A stretch of DNA of 48,021 bases, from assembly GCA_025933775.1 (NCBI GenBank), contig JAICZH010000010.1, positions 1 through 48,021 on the forward strand, in the 5' to 3' direction. The notes beneath the pieces were generated by a model, which was given only the letters and a program-made list of their open reading frames with translations, made no database searches and was not told where the DNA came from. This DNA is from Chitinophagaceae bacterium (lineage in GTDB: Bacteria > Bacteroidota > Bacteroidia > Chitinophagales > Chitinophagaceae). Every line of letters begins with the position of its first letter. Within the stretch, counting starts at the first letter, position 1. A program made the translations under genes and the position numbers. Positions 5,663 through 15,611 of this stretch are shown piece by piece.

Positions 5663-8488
5663 TTATTTTATTAAAACAACACTTCCTTTTTTAGAAAGTT
5701 TTTCACCCACATCACAAAGGGCTTCGAGATAATAAACAAATACATTAGTGGTTGCATCCACACCGCCTACTTTCCCATTCCATCCATAGGTTTTATCATT
5801 GGGCACAAAATTTCTCGCTTCATAAACCAGCTTTCCAAAACGATCATAAATTGAAAATCTGAGAATGATTTTTATGCCGCGGGTTAATGGGTAAAAATAA
5901 TCATTCAGATTATCGCCATTGGGAGTAAATGCATTTGGCATTAAAATGTAAGAATCTTTACATTGTACAAAAATATGTATTGAATCGAGGGCAACACATC
6001 CGCTATCGGAAGATACTTTTATAAAATAGGTGTTCGAGCTAAGCGCAGTACCCGTTGGGTCAGCGCAGGTGGTGCAATTTAATAAAGTGCCGGGAGTCCA
6101 ATTGTAAGATTGTACGTTATTGCTGTACACAGGGTTTATGCTAAAAAGAGAATTATAAGGTACAATCTGGTCTGGGCCTGCATCTACAGATGGCAAGCTT
6201 TTTACATTTACATTAATATTAACGCTGCTGGTAAAGCATCCCGCCGAATCTGTAAGCATAGCGGTGTAGGTAGTATTTTGCAAAGGAGAAGCAATGGGCC
6301 CATAATTGTTCGGATTGGATAAGCCCGCCGGCGGGGTCCATACAATTACTTTTCCCGGAGGTTCCACATTTAATTGCACGGTATCATTCAGGCATATGTA
6401 AGGATTATTGTTTAATGCAACAGCAGTAAAGGGTGGATATACTTTTACCATAATACTATCAATTACTTTGCAGCCAAAGCTGGTGGTATCGGTAATGTAA
6501 TATTTGGTATCCGATGAAGCTGTGGTTAGCGCTGTATCGCATGAGTTGCATGATAAAGAGCCGGCCGGCGACCATTGTATTTTTCCATCATGAAATGCAA
6601 AAAGTGTATCTACAGTTCCTGCACAAAGTGTATCAATAGCAGGAACCAGATATAAAAAAGGCAATGGATGTACGGTTACTGGCTTTACAAGTGTGTCTTT
6701 ACAACCATTTATATCAATACCCGTTAGTTTTACTTTATAAGTTCCGGCATTTTTATAAAGATAGGGCTGAGGTTGATAAGAGCTATCGTTTGCATTGTTT
6801 AAACCAAAATTCCAAAACCACATTGTTATAGAATCAGCCGGGATAAAGGGTTTGGAAGTATTGGTTACATTATACATATCATTTAAGCAAATGGAATTGG
6901 GCGCAGTAAAACCAAGATCGGGGCCTCTTACCAATAATGTATTATTTAAGCGAATAGTATCTTTGCAATATCCGCTTCCGTTATTGATAATTACATAGTC
7001 ATTGAAATTTCCTAAGGTGGCGGCAGTAATTGTAATAGATGAATCGGTTAAAGGCCCTGCAACCTGGCCTGCTACATGCCATGTATAGGTATCCGAAGGA
7101 TTTAAATAATTATTGATAACAGAAAAAGTGGTGATGCTGTTTTTACAAATGGAAGTATCAGGATTTATGAGGGCGGGATTGGATGTATAAATAGTTATAG
7201 AATAAGAATCACTACAACCGGTAATGCTGTCGGTAACAGTAAGCGTAGTTACGAAAGAACCTGATTGCGGAAATGTATGAACAGCATTGAGTGTATTCAC
7301 AACCGGCGAGCCATCGCCAAAATCCCATGAAACGGTTGATAGATTTCCCTGACTTGTATTTGTAAAAGAAAAAGTTTTTTTATCGGTGCAGGTATTGGAA
7401 TAATTATAAGTTGCAATAACACCAACTACATTAATTTGAAAATTTACGGGAGTGCCATTACATCCATTATAAGCAGGAGTAACAGTTACATTTTTAGTTC
7501 CCAAAGTTTTATATTTATGACTCGTTATGGTATCGCTCGCAGTAGCGCTTTGCCCATCGCCAAAATTCCAATGATAACTATTTGCTTTGGTCGCTTTCGA
7601 AACAAACTTTGCTGTTTCTGAGCCGCATATGGTTGTGTCAACAGGATATGCAATTGAGTTGGTAGGAGGAGTGCCATACGCAGTTCCATTAAGATTAAAA
7701 CTATTCGTGCATCCTTCACTTGTAGTGATGGTTACCTTTGGCGAATAATTTCCTGGAGTTGCATAAACATGATTGGTGGTTTTTGTAATGGTTGAAACGA
7801 TAGGGCTTCCATCACCAAAATCCCATAAATAATTTGAGATAACGCTATTTTTAGGAATAGTAGCAGTAGCATTAAAACTTACATTAGCAGGCACACACCC
7901 CGTAGTAGGCAATACGGTTCCTGTAATGGAAAATGGTTGTACTTTAATAACAGTTTGCACTGTATCGAAACATCCCGAAGAACTCGTTGCAGAAAGGGTT
8001 ACATTGTAAGTGCCTAAGGCAGCAAAGTTGTGTGTTGTATTTGTAGTGTTAGTATTTATTACTGTTCCATCTCCAAAATCCCAATTATAATTACTGATAC
8101 CACCGCTTCCTCCTGCTGTAAAATTTATATTGCCGGGCTGACAAATATAATTTCTGTCAAAACCGATAGTGGCTGTAACGGAAGGATTAATAACAATTGT
8201 TTTAGTAACTGATGAAGCGCTTCTTGCATAAATCACAATTAATTTTACGGTATAAGTTCCGGCTTTATTATAAGTTGCTGAGGGGTTTTGACTGTTGCTT
8301 CCCGTGCCATTGCCAAAGGTCCATACAAAACCTTTGGGGCTTCCGGTAAATGAAGCATTAAAAAGTATTGTGGATGGGCTGCAGAACAATCCGCTTGAAG
8401 TAGAGTAAGTAAAATCCGTTTGCGATTTTGCTGCGAAAGCAAAAGAAAAAAAATAAATGAAAGCCACTATTTTATTCATAGAATACAT
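5663..8488 (-). CDS. Large secreted PKD-domain protein with gliding-motility-type C-terminal (T9SS) domain
   Basis: The 941-residue product has a signal peptide (KIVAFIYFFSFAFAAKSQ; the ATG at 8479 is as likely as 8488). At least five PKD repeats follow, recognised by WxFGDG cores (for example YNWDFGDGT, YLWDFGDGS, YHWNFGDGQ, VSWDFGDGS). Two more degenerate PKD-like repeats come next, then about three Ig-like repeats with the pattern W-P-L-C..C..T..Y and a final GC. The last 85 residues are the TIGR04131-type domain, beginning PNAFTPNGDNLNDYF, with FSIYDRFGKLVYEA and W-N-G-K. This domain directs export by the type IX secretion system to the cell surface. The likely role is an adhesin or a gliding/biofilm protein. 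The gene has a divergent neighbour and no operon partner. Confidence 0.92.
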   Translation of the reverse strand: MYSMNKIVAFIYFFSFAFAAKSQTDFTYSTSSGLFCSPSTILFNASFTGSPKGFVWTFGNGTGSNSQNPSATYNKAGTYTVKLIVIYARSASSVTKTIVINPSVTATIGFDRNYICQPGNINFTAGGSGGISNYNWDFGDGTVINTNTTNTTHNFAALGTYNVTLSATSSSGCFDTVQTVIKVQPFSITGTVLPTTGCVPANVSFNATATIPKNSVISNYLWDFGDGSPIVSTITKTTNHVYATPGNYSPKVTITTSEGCTNSFNLNGTAYGTPPTNSIAYPVDTTICGSETAKFVSKATKANSYHWNFGDGQSATASDTITSHKYKTLGTKNVTVTPAYNGCNGTPVNFQINVVGVIATYNYSNTCTDKKTFSFTNTSQGNLSTVSWDFGDGSPVVNTLNAVHTFPQSGSFVTTLTVTDSITGCSDSYSITIYTSNPALINPDTSICKNSITTFSVINNYLNPSDTYTWHVAGQVAGPLTDSSITITAATLGNFNDYVIINNGSGYCKDTIRLNNTLLVRGPDLGFTAPNSICLNDMYNVTNTSKPFIPADSITMWFWNFGLNNANDSSYQPQPYLYKNAGTYKVKLTGIDINGCKDTLVKPVTVHPLPFLYLVPAIDTLCAGTVDTLFAFHDGKIQWSPAGSLSCNSCDTALTTASSDTKYYITDTTSFGCKVIDSIMVKVYPPFTAVALNNNPYICLNDTVQLNVEPPGKVIVWTPPAGLSNPNNYGPIASPLQNTTYTAMLTDSAGCFTSSVNINVNVKSLPSVDAGPDQIVPYNSLFSINPVYSNNVQSYNWTPGTLLNCTTCADPTGTALSSNTYFIKVSSDSGCVALDSIHIFVQCKDSYILMPNAFTPNGDNLNDYFYPLTRGIKIILRFSIYDRFGKLVYEARNFVPNDKTYGWNGKVGGVDATTNVFVYYLEALCDVGEKLSKKGSVVLIK

Positions 8489-8972
8489 GTTATTTCAACA
8501 AAACCCTTGATGCATTTTTTTGATTTTTACTATTTCTCACAAACATTGTTCTTGCAGTTTTTGAAATTGAAATAAGTAACAATGATTTAATAAGCCAAAT
8601 AAAATAGCAACGTTCTTACTTAAAAATTTATTCTAAACATCGTCAAAAATTATTCCGCAATTTATTTTAAACTTTAGATTATAAACGAAATCCAAAACGA
8701 AATTATTTTTTTTAAAACCGATTTCACTTTTCATTGAAGTTTTAAATTTTACTTAAAATTTAAAAATAATGAGAATATTTTTCTACGTTTTAAGTTATAA
8801 GTTTATTAAAGATTTTTTCCTCTGTTAAAAACAAGCATTTATAAAAGTGGCATTATTTTAGCCCTTATTTAACTTAATGAAATTTTAATTTATTATAAAC
8901 ATTATATTTGCAATAGATTTAAATATAAGATTTTAATAGCATAGATCGTTTCACTATTAATGAAGATTGTTA
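8489..8972. other. AT-rich divergent intergenic region
   Basis: About 480 bp lie between the divergent PKD-protein and dehydratase genes. The stretch is extremely AT-rich and no ORF or RNA gene is seen. The only recognisable site is the -7 element at 8903-8910. The length suggests regulatory sequence for both genes. Confidence 0.5.
8903..8910 (+). promoter_or_regulatory. Bacteroidota -7 promoter element TATATTTG
   Basis: An exact match to TAnnTTTG, 62 nt before the dehydratase ATG at 8973. No convincing TTG (-33) lies at the usual 17-23 nt spacing. Confidence 0.5.
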
Positions 8973-10979
8973 ATGAATAAACCTAACCCCCTGAATTTTT
9001 TTTATAGATTTATAAAAAACAGGCCTACCGTTCCTCGTTGGATTATTTTTGTTTTAGACCTTGCTCTTTGTGCCATTTCGCTTTACTATGCTTATTTGTT
9101 GCGTTTCAATATGGACTTCAATGCCATAAAACATGCTGATATTTTTATTCCTGTTGTATTAGTTACGGGTCTTAATATTATCTTCTTCAGAATATTTCGC
9201 ACGTATGAAGGCATTATTCGTTTATCAAGCGCGCAGGAAGGATTAAGATGTGTTTCCGCAGTATTATGTTCCTCATTTGTTTTATTGCTTTCTATTGTAA
9301 TCTGCGCTTCATTCAAATTGGCCTTTATAGTACCAACATCGGTTTTATTTATTTATTTTTTTATAGCTTCTTTTTTAATATTTGCTTATCGCATATTGAT
9401 AAAAGAATTGTATCACCGAAGCCTGAAGATAAAACTCACTGCAGAAAATGTAATCGTATTTGGAAAAACTTCAACCGGCGCTTTATTAAAAAATGCTATA
9501 GAATCTATTCCGGGCCATCAATATAAAGTAATCGCATTTGTAGCTCATAAAGAAAATCTATGGGGCAAATCAATTGACAATGCCAAAATTTATTCATGGG
9601 AACAAGTAAAATTAATTGCCCAAAAATGTAATGCTAAATATCTCTTTCTTGCATCTGATGATTTGGAAATAAAATTAAAAAATGAAATTGTAGATTTTTG
9701 CCTTACAAAAAATATAAATGTAAAAGTAATTCCTGCGGTTCAAAAATGGGTAGATGGGCAATTGCACACAAGACAAATTAAAAACTTGCAAATAGAAGAT
9801 CTTTTAAATCGTCCGAGCATTAAATTAGCTCCGGGTCATGTAAAAGAATATTTGGCAGGTAAAAAAATATTAATTACAGGAGCAGCCGGTTCGATAGGAA
9901 GCGAAATTGCAAAACAATTAACCAGCATAAATGTAGCGCAACTCATTTTGTGCGATAACAGGGAAACAGGGTTATATGAATTACAAAATCAATTGCAACA
10001 ATTACCCTGCGGCAAAGAAAATATTTTTTTTCATGTAAGCAATGTGAGGCATCGCGATACGATGGAGAGCCTTTTCAAAACTTATAAACCCGATATTGTT
10101 TTTCATGCCGCCGCTTATAAACACGTTCCTTTAATGGAAATGCATCCCTGCGAATCGGTTATGAATAATGTATTAGGCACAAAAGTGGTTGCAGACCTTG
10201 CAGTAAAGTACAGTGTAGATCGTTTTGTTTTTATTTCTACCGATAAAGCTATTAATCCTACCAATATAATGGGCGCTTCTAAAAGAATTGCCGAAATGTA
10301 TTTGGGAGAATTGCAAAACACACAAAAACAAATTGAAACCAAAGTTTCAGAAAATTTTAATGTAGCAGAAAACATTATTTTTTATAAAAAATCGCATACC
10401 AAATTTATAACAACCCGCTTCGGGAATGTGTTAGGATCCAATGGATCGGTAATTCCCCGCTTCCAGGAACAAATAGATATGGGTGGCCCTGTAACCGTTA
10501 CCCATCCTGATATTACACGTTTTTTTATGACCATTCCCGAAGCCTGTTCATTGGTCTTGGAAGCAGGTACTATGGGCAAAGGAGGAGAAATATTTGTTTT
10601 CGATATGGGTGAGCCTGTAAAAATTATTGACCTTGCTTACAAGATGATAAAACTCGCCGGGTTAATTCCGGGAAAAGATATTCAAATAGCTTTTATTGGA
10701 TTAAGGCCCGGAGAAAAATTATATGAAGAACTATTGAATAAAAATGAAGAAGTGATGAGTACCCATCATAAAAAAATAATGATTTCGAGAGTAAATGAAA
10801 ATGAAAACAGTATTGTAACTAATTTAGATTCTTTAATAAGCCTGGCAGCTCAAAATAAAAGCCTTGCCGTAGTGAAGCAAATGAAATTAATTGTAAAGGA
10901 ATTCAAAAGCAAAAATTCTGTTTTTGAAAAATTAGATGAGGATGCAGCAATAAATTCATCAGTTACCGTGAGAATGTAA
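8973..10979 (+). CDS. Membrane-bound nucleoside-diphosphate-sugar 4,6-dehydratase (FlaA1/CapD/WbpM type)
   Basis: The ATG at 8973 is preferred over the TTG at 8967. The product is 668 residues. Four membrane helices (about 23-145) are followed by a CoA_binding_3-like Rossmann domain (about 155-255). The extended short-chain dehydrogenase domain has the NAD(P)-binding motif GAAGSIGSE (303-311) and the active-site segment STDKAINPTNIMGASKR. There Met stands where classical SDRs have Tyr, as in WbpM/FlaA1 enzymes. These enzymes convert UDP-GlcNAc to a 4-keto-6-deoxy sugar, the first step towards di- or tri-deoxy sugars for capsule, O-antigen or glycoprotein glycans. It is isolated here from other glycan genes. 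Confidence 0.93.
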   Translation: MNKPNPLNFFYRFIKNRPTVPRWIIFVLDLALCAISLYYAYLLRFNMDFNAIKHADIFIPVVLVTGLNIIFFRIFRTYEGIIRLSSAQEGLRCVSAVLCSSFVLLLSIVICASFKLAFIVPTSVLFIYFFIASFLIFAYRILIKELYHRSLKIKLTAENVIVFGKTSTGALLKNAIESIPGHQYKVIAFVAHKENLWGKSIDNAKIYSWEQVKLIAQKCNAKYLFLASDDLEIKLKNEIVDFCLTKNINVKVIPAVQKWVDGQLHTRQIKNLQIEDLLNRPSIKLAPGHVKEYLAGKKILITGAAGSIGSEIAKQLTSINVAQLILCDNRETGLYELQNQLQQLPCGKENIFFHVSNVRHRDTMESLFKTYKPDIVFHAAAYKHVPLMEMHPCESVMNNVLGTKVVADLAVKYSVDRFVFISTDKAINPTNIMGASKRIAEMYLGELQNTQKQIETKVSENFNVAENIIFYKKSHTKFITTRFGNVLGSNGSVIPRFQEQIDMGGPVTVTHPDITRFFMTIPEACSLVLEAGTMGKGGEIFVFDMGEPVKIIDLAYKMIKLAGLIPGKDIQIAFIGLRPGEKLYEELLNKNEEVMSTHHKKIMISRVNENENSIVTNLDSLISLAAQNKSLAVVKQMKLIVKEFKSKNSVFEKLDEDAAINSSVTVRM

Positions 10980-11044
10980 AATGAAAATACACTTTGTAGA
11001 AATCATTGTTTTGTAAAATAAAAAAAAGATTGCTTTATATTTAA

Positions 11045-11052
11045 TATTTTTG
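11045..11052 (+). promoter_or_regulatory. Bacteroidota -7 promoter element TATTTTTG
   Basis: An exact TAnnTTTG match 62 nt before the OmpA-like gene at 11115. No TTG at standard spacing is evident. Confidence 0.45.
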
Positions 11053-11114
11053 TTGAAATATATTTTCACCTTTGAAATTTTAAAATTATTTTTAAATCAA
11101 ATACAAATGTAACT

Positions 11115-12464
11115 ATGCGTACTAATTTTATCAAAGCATCAATTGTAACCGGTATTTTATTTTTTGCTTCCCTGTCAATTTTTGCTCAAGCTCCCTTTAC
11201 AGGCACCAGCCAGTTCAAAAAATTTTCTATCGGTATTAATGTAGGAGCATTGCGGCCTTCCATCGTAGTTGGAGGTTCCAATGATTTTACCAAACCCCTT
11301 TATACCCTTGGCTATGGGGCCGATTTGGGATATCAATTTACCCATCACTTTGGCGCCCAGTTAGACTATGTTGGCGGCAAACTGAAAGGTAATAACAACA
11401 AAAATTATTGGAATGGCGTGCCCGCAACAGATCGTCCCATTTCATCTTTTGAAACCAAGATGAATTCCATTAGCCTGAGCGGTGTTTATGCTTTTGGTAA
11501 TATTAACTGGATTAACCCGAAAACCAAAGTAGTTCCTTATATTAGCGGAGGCGGTGGTGCTGTATTTTATAAGCCTACAACTACAGACAGGGCTACAGGC
11601 ACTTCAACAGCATTTGATAATGGTAAAAGTCTTACCAACTTTTTTGTTCCGGTAGGCATTGGATTAAAATTCAACCTCTCTGAAATGATAAATCTCGATC
11701 TGGGATACAGAGCTAACATAGTAGATAATGACAATTTTGATGGTACCTATATTCACGCAGATGTACATCGCGATAAATATTCTTATGGATTTTTGGGCAT
11801 ACAATTAGCCTTAGGTAAAAAAGGCCAGGAACAATTACTGTTTAATAATCCGGCATCTAAACTCAATGATATTTTGCAATCGCAAATTACTCATGTACAA
11901 ACAGAAGTTGATTCATTAAAATTAGGCATTACCGATTCTGATGGTGATGGCGTTTCAGATATTTTTGACAAAGAACCTAATACCCCCGCAGGCTGTCCTG
12001 TAGATGCACACGGTGTTACAAGAGATACAGATGGAGACGGCGTTCCGGATTGCAAAGACAAGGAATTGATTACACCAACTCAATGCCAGCCTGTAGATGC
12101 AGATGGCGTAGGTAAATGCCCAGACCCCGAATGTTGCAAAAACATGATGATGGCCGACACTAATAAATGCCACGTGTTGAATTTGCCAAGCATTTCTTTC
12201 AGAAACAACAGAAGCTCTCTTAGCAGCGATGCTAAAGCGATGTTAGCAACTGTAGCATCTCAATTGAAAGAAAATGCAGAATGCGGAATAATTGTTACGG
12301 GTTATCCGGCTGCTTCAAAAGCATCCCAAGCTCTTTGCAACAAGAGAGGTGCAGCCATTAAAGCATACTTAACAGAAAAAGAAGGCATCAGTGCAGACCG
12401 CGTTGAGATTAGCTGTGAAGTTGGTGGCGGCGATGTAAATACGGTGGATATTAAATCTAAATAA
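11115..12464 (+). CDS. OmpA-family outer-membrane protein with beta-barrel and TSP3 calcium repeats
   Basis: The 449-residue product has a signal peptide ending near SIFAQA and an N-terminal beta-barrel (about 30-240, many aromatic-ended strands). Thrombospondin type 3 repeats follow (about 270-335; DSDGDGVSD and DTDGDGVPD are typical calcium-binding loops). The last part is a degenerate OmpA-like domain (about 350-449). In that domain the usual HTDxxG motif, whose Asp binds diaminopimelate in peptidoglycan, is replaced by GYPAAS, while an Arg in the later helix (LCNKRGAA) is kept. The protein probably sits in the outer membrane, but its peptidoglycan contact may be weak or absent. A clear terminator follows, so it is monocistronic. 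Confidence 0.9.
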   Translation: MRTNFIKASIVTGILFFASLSIFAQAPFTGTSQFKKFSIGINVGALRPSIVVGGSNDFTKPLYTLGYGADLGYQFTHHFGAQLDYVGGKLKGNNNKNYWNGVPATDRPISSFETKMNSISLSGVYAFGNINWINPKTKVVPYISGGGGAVFYKPTTTDRATGTSTAFDNGKSLTNFFVPVGIGLKFNLSEMINLDLGYRANIVDNDNFDGTYIHADVHRDKYSYGFLGIQLALGKKGQEQLLFNNPASKLNDILQSQITHVQTEVDSLKLGITDSDGDGVSDIFDKEPNTPAGCPVDAHGVTRDTDGDGVPDCKDKELITPTQCQPVDADGVGKCPDPECCKNMMMADTNKCHVLNLPSISFRNNRSSLSSDAKAMLATVASQLKENAECGIIVTGYPAASKASQALCNKRGAAIKAYLTEKEGISADRVEISCEVGGGDVNTVDIKSK

Positions 12465-12485
12465 GTGTACTTTTTGCTCAATGAT

Positions 12486-12513
12486 AAGGCCTCCCGAAAG
12501 GGAGGCTTTTTTA
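12486..12513 (+). terminator. Rho-independent terminator of the OmpA-like gene
   Basis: A GC-rich 7-bp stem, GCCTCCC (12489-12495) with GGGAGGC (12500-12506), has a GAAA tetraloop and a following T tract. It lies 22 nt after the stop codon. Confidence 0.92.
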
Positions 12514-12613
12514 TTTGTTGACTAATTTATGAAACAAAATGAAAAAATTTTTTAAAGCTGTTTCATAAATTATATTTATGCAAAATATATTTTGGAAGTA
12601 TAGTTAGCAAATT

Positions 12614-14695
12614 TTAAAATGAATAAATAACCTGCAAGGTTATTTCAGATTTTTTATTTCCTTCAATCATATCAAGGCCGCTGCCAATAGATGTTTTGCC
12701 CGGATAAATTGTTTGTGCAAAGCGACCCCACACAGATATTTTTTTATTAAAATCATAATTAAAATTTATATAATAACGATAACCTTTATCAAAAAAAACA
12801 GGAATTGAATAGCTGTAACGAACATCATCTTCATAAGCATACAGCCTGCTGTCGTATCCGTCTGTTTCAAAATATTGCACACGAATGTTTCCTGAAAATG
12901 GCTTCAGCAAAGGCTTGTACAATACATCCGTGTAAATAAGAAAACCATTTTGTGCATCAGTTTCTTTTTTATCGAACCATGAAAGTTCCACTCTTGCACG
13001 CAATGCAAATGCAAGATTTAATTTATAAAAAAACTGTGTTCGCAAATCTTGCTTCGGCTGAGTAATTACAGGATTGAGCGTAACGCCATCAGGATTATAA
13101 TTAATTGATTTTTTTTCTACATGATATCTTGTATAAACTTCAACTTGCTTATTGGGCAAATACGTTACCTGAATGAGATAATCGTTTCCGGAAGAAGGCG
13201 CATCCACTCTATATTTCAGCCAGGGAAATTTATAAAAATCTGCATAAGCATTTATTTGCAAATAAGATGAAGCCAATATTGAAATGCCCGCATACAAACC
13301 GCTTTCATTTGTTGGAAAAGTATTTTCAGTAAATGCATTTGTATAAAGAGATTGATAACCTCGCGAAATTTTTCGGTATAAAAAACTCATATCCACGTGT
13401 GAATCTACACTCATCAAAAGCCCGTTGATAAAAGCTTTGTCCATATCTTCATCTGTTGCGGCTTCGCCGAAAAAATGAAGATTTTTATAAGTATAACTAT
13501 AATCTATACTATAATTACCAATCGCTTTTCCCGAGATTGCATACGCATTATATAAATAAACAGGTTTTATAATATTGTGCTCAAAATTATAATGAACTGC
13601 ATTGATGCCGATATGCAACCTGTCGGTTGAATAAGAAATATTGCCTCCTGATGTGAATTGACCTTGTGTATGTTTATTCGCCACTTCACTGGCGGTGCGA
13701 TGGAGACCCGATGTTTGTAATGAAGAAACAAAATCTTCAAAATTTAAAGTATCCGCATTAAAATTAGCATCCAGCTTGCGATAGCTTGCAAATGCAGTAG
13801 CCGCCCAATTATTTTTTTGTAAAGTAATTCCTACTCCCCTGTTGAATGCTATTTCTCCCGCAGAATTATAAGGACGTAACACGTCTGATTGGCGTTTAAT
13901 ATTTATAACATCCGGGCCTTTTCTGAAAGCGAGACTACCCCACTGTGTTAAGCCCTGGCCAAGGCTTACAGTAAAATCACCAATTGCAAGCGACTTAATG
14001 ATTCCAATATTTTTTGCAAAAAAATGAGCGGAATAAAAATCAAATCCATTTTTCTGTGCTCCTTTAAAAAATTGTTCGCCGGCATCTTTTTCTGCGGTAA
14101 TTCCATATTGCAAAAGATTTTTAAATACATATTTATAACGCACTAAAAATTTTTGCGGACTTCCGGGATAAAAATTGACAGCATTGGAATTATTCAATAA
14201 ATATCCTTTGGATTTTTCCAACGTTTGTATTCCTCTGATCAATAAAGTATTTCTTCCTTTTTTTAAACGGCTGTGCAAGCTGTTAAAAACATTTAGCGTA
14301 TTACTAACGGTTACGTACACACGAAGTTTTTTTATCAGGTTAATATCCCAATCAGGCACTGCCTGCAATTCGTAAATACTTATAAAATTACCGAGCAACT
14401 TTCGGTATAAAATTAAATTACTGATTTGGATGGAAGATAATATTTTCAATTCTGCCAATTGACCTTCATCGGCATAATTTAAATTGATTGGGTCTTTAAT
14501 AAATTGTTCTAAATCCTGCAGGTACGAATCATCTTCGGTAGTAACATCATCATTTGATTGAGTAAGATTTTCCAATTGTTGTTCAATAACCTGCGGTGGC
14601 TCTGGAAGTGTGTCCTGGCAATAAGATATTGCAATGTTTAAAAACAAAGACAATGAAGTGCTGAAAAAAATCTTTATGTAATTAATTCTTCTCAA
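12614..14695 (-). CDS. Helix-hairpin-helix protein with C-terminal beta-barrel-like region
   Basis: The 693-residue product has a signal peptide (about 1-26) and an acidic linker. A ComEA-like double helix-hairpin-helix segment follows (about 65-140; NLNYADEGQLAELKIL and LGNFISIYELQAV). The remaining 550 residues look like outer-membrane beta-strands. Proteins of this layout are conserved in Bacteroidota. An outer-membrane DNA-uptake or anchoring role has been suggested by the HhH similarity but is unproven. The first 14 nt overlap the end of the upstream barrel gene (14682-15515), indicating an operon. Codons near 14303-14325 match the dispersed repeat of this window (see its own entry). Confidence 0.8.
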   Translation of the reverse strand: MRRINYIKIFFSTSLSLFLNIAISYCQDTLPEPPQVIEQQLENLTQSNDDVTTEDDSYLQDLEQFIKDPINLNYADEGQLAELKILSSIQISNLILYRKLLGNFISIYELQAVPDWDINLIKKLRVYVTVSNTLNVFNSLHSRLKKGRNTLLIRGIQTLEKSKGYLLNNSNAVNFYPGSPQKFLVRYKYVFKNLLQYGITAEKDAGEQFFKGAQKNGFDFYSAHFFAKNIGIIKSLAIGDFTVSLGQGLTQWGSLAFRKGPDVINIKRQSDVLRPYNSAGEIAFNRGVGITLQKNNWAATAFASYRKLDANFNADTLNFEDFVSSLQTSGLHRTASEVANKHTQGQFTSGGNISYSTDRLHIGINAVHYNFEHNIIKPVYLYNAYAISGKAIGNYSIDYSYTYKNLHFFGEAATDEDMDKAFINGLLMSVDSHVDMSFLYRKISRGYQSLYTNAFTENTFPTNESGLYAGISILASSYLQINAYADFYKFPWLKYRVDAPSSGNDYLIQVTYLPNKQVEVYTRYHVEKKSINYNPDGVTLNPVITQPKQDLRTQFFYKLNLAFALRARVELSWFDKKETDAQNGFLIYTDVLYKPLLKPFSGNIRVQYFETDGYDSRLYAYEDDVRYSYSIPVFFDKGYRYYINFNYDFNKKISVWGRFAQTIYPGKTSIGSGLDMIEGNKKSEITLQVIYSF
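14303..14325 (+). repeat. Dispersed 23-bp element, intragenic copy H
   Basis: Inside the HhH protein gene. It starts ACTAACGGT and ends ACACGAA, and agrees with the intergenic consensus at about 20 of 23 positions. It is read by the gene (opposite strand) as part of LRVYVTVSN. Confidence 0.4.
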
Positions 14696-15515
14696 TTTTT
14701 TTCGCTTGAAAATTTACTATCAACATAATACCCGGGCTAATGCCTAATTGAGGATGATAGCTTGCACTTACATCAATACGTAAGTCATCCCAGCTTAATC
14801 CTGCTCCGCCATAAGGCGATCCGTTTTCAGAATTAATTCCTGCTCTTACAAAAAATTGTTTTTGAAAATTATATTGCATGCCCGCATTTACATTTACCGG
14901 CTCATCTTCCTGCTTTACAATTTCTGCACTCACCAAAAAATTTTCAGATGCTTCATAACCCATTCCAAATTTATAAATGGAACTTAATTTTTCATTATTT
15001 GTTTTTGATAAATTTCCACCAACCGGATTATAAAAATGAATACCTGCATGTAGCTTATCGGTAAGATGTGCAATGGCTCCTATTTCAAAATTTATTGTGG
15101 AAGAATTTTGATACGCAGGTATCCTGAAAGAATAATAATTAAATTTTATTCCAACATCCAATTTGCTTCCGAGGCTTTGTGCATAAGCAAGCCCAATTTG
15201 CGATTCGTTATAATCTTTAAATCCAAAATAATCTATTTGTATTCCAAAATTTCCATCATGAGTGGGCATAGCAACTACTGCCGAATACATATTTGTTGCA
15301 TTCAATAAAAACCTGTTTTCGCCATACACGCCGATAGCAACATTTTTTATTTGTGCCAAAGCCGCCTGGTTTGCGGTAAAAGAAAATGCATCCGCATGAT
15401 GAATGCTGTAAGCGCCTAAGCCAATATAAGATGCAGCGATTGGCCTTCTTAAAGATTGCGCCGACGCATTTGCCTGTAATAAAATACAAACACAAAATGT
15501 AAAAAATTTTCTCAA
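14682..15515 (-). CDS. PorV/PorQ-like outer-membrane beta-barrel protein
   Basis: The 277-residue product has a signal peptide (MRKFFTFCVCILLQANASAQ). Repeated amphipathic strands follow, with the sequence character of the FadL/PorV-PorQ group (early NQAALAQIKN, then IGLAYAQSLG and VGIKFNYYSF). It is shorter than PorQ or PorV and carries no type IX signal. The gene is upstream of, and overlaps by 14 nt, the HhH/barrel gene, so the two are co-translated and may act together in the outer membrane. The exact family is uncertain. Confidence 0.7.
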   Translation of the reverse strand: MRKFFTFCVCILLQANASAQSLRRPIAASYIGLGAYSIHHADAFSFTANQAALAQIKNVAIGVYGENRFLLNATNMYSAVVAMPTHDGNFGIQIDYFGFKDYNESQIGLAYAQSLGSKLDVGIKFNYYSFRIPAYQNSSTINFEIGAIAHLTDKLHAGIHFYNPVGGNLSKTNNEKLSSIYKFGMGYEASENFLVSAEIVKQEDEPVNVNAGMQYNFQKQFFVRAGINSENGSPYGGAGLSWDDLRIDVSASYHPQLGISPGIMLIVNFQAKKIEKN

Positions 15516-15599
15516 AGCATCGGTTTAAGCGTACCATTAAATTTAAAAATTAAATTTTGAATTTTCAGTACAAAAAATAATAATCCGTAACACATTAAT

Positions 15600-15607
15600 T
15601 AATTTTG
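15600..15607 (+). promoter_or_regulatory. Bacteroidota -7 element TAATTTTG directly before folD
   Basis: An exact TAnnTTTG match ending 4 nt before the ATG at 15612. A transcript starting at the usual distance would have no or almost no 5' leader. Confidence 0.55.
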
Positions 15608-15611
15608 CCGG

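Noticed and set aside
6110-8212. Several plus-strand reading frames opposite the PKD protein
   Set aside because: They are shadows of the real gene with no protein-like features.
10491-10503. GTAACCGTTACCC inside the dehydratase gene as a copy of the dispersed element
   Set aside because: Only the short central part matches, and the encoded residues (PVTVTHPDI) are the normal family sequence.
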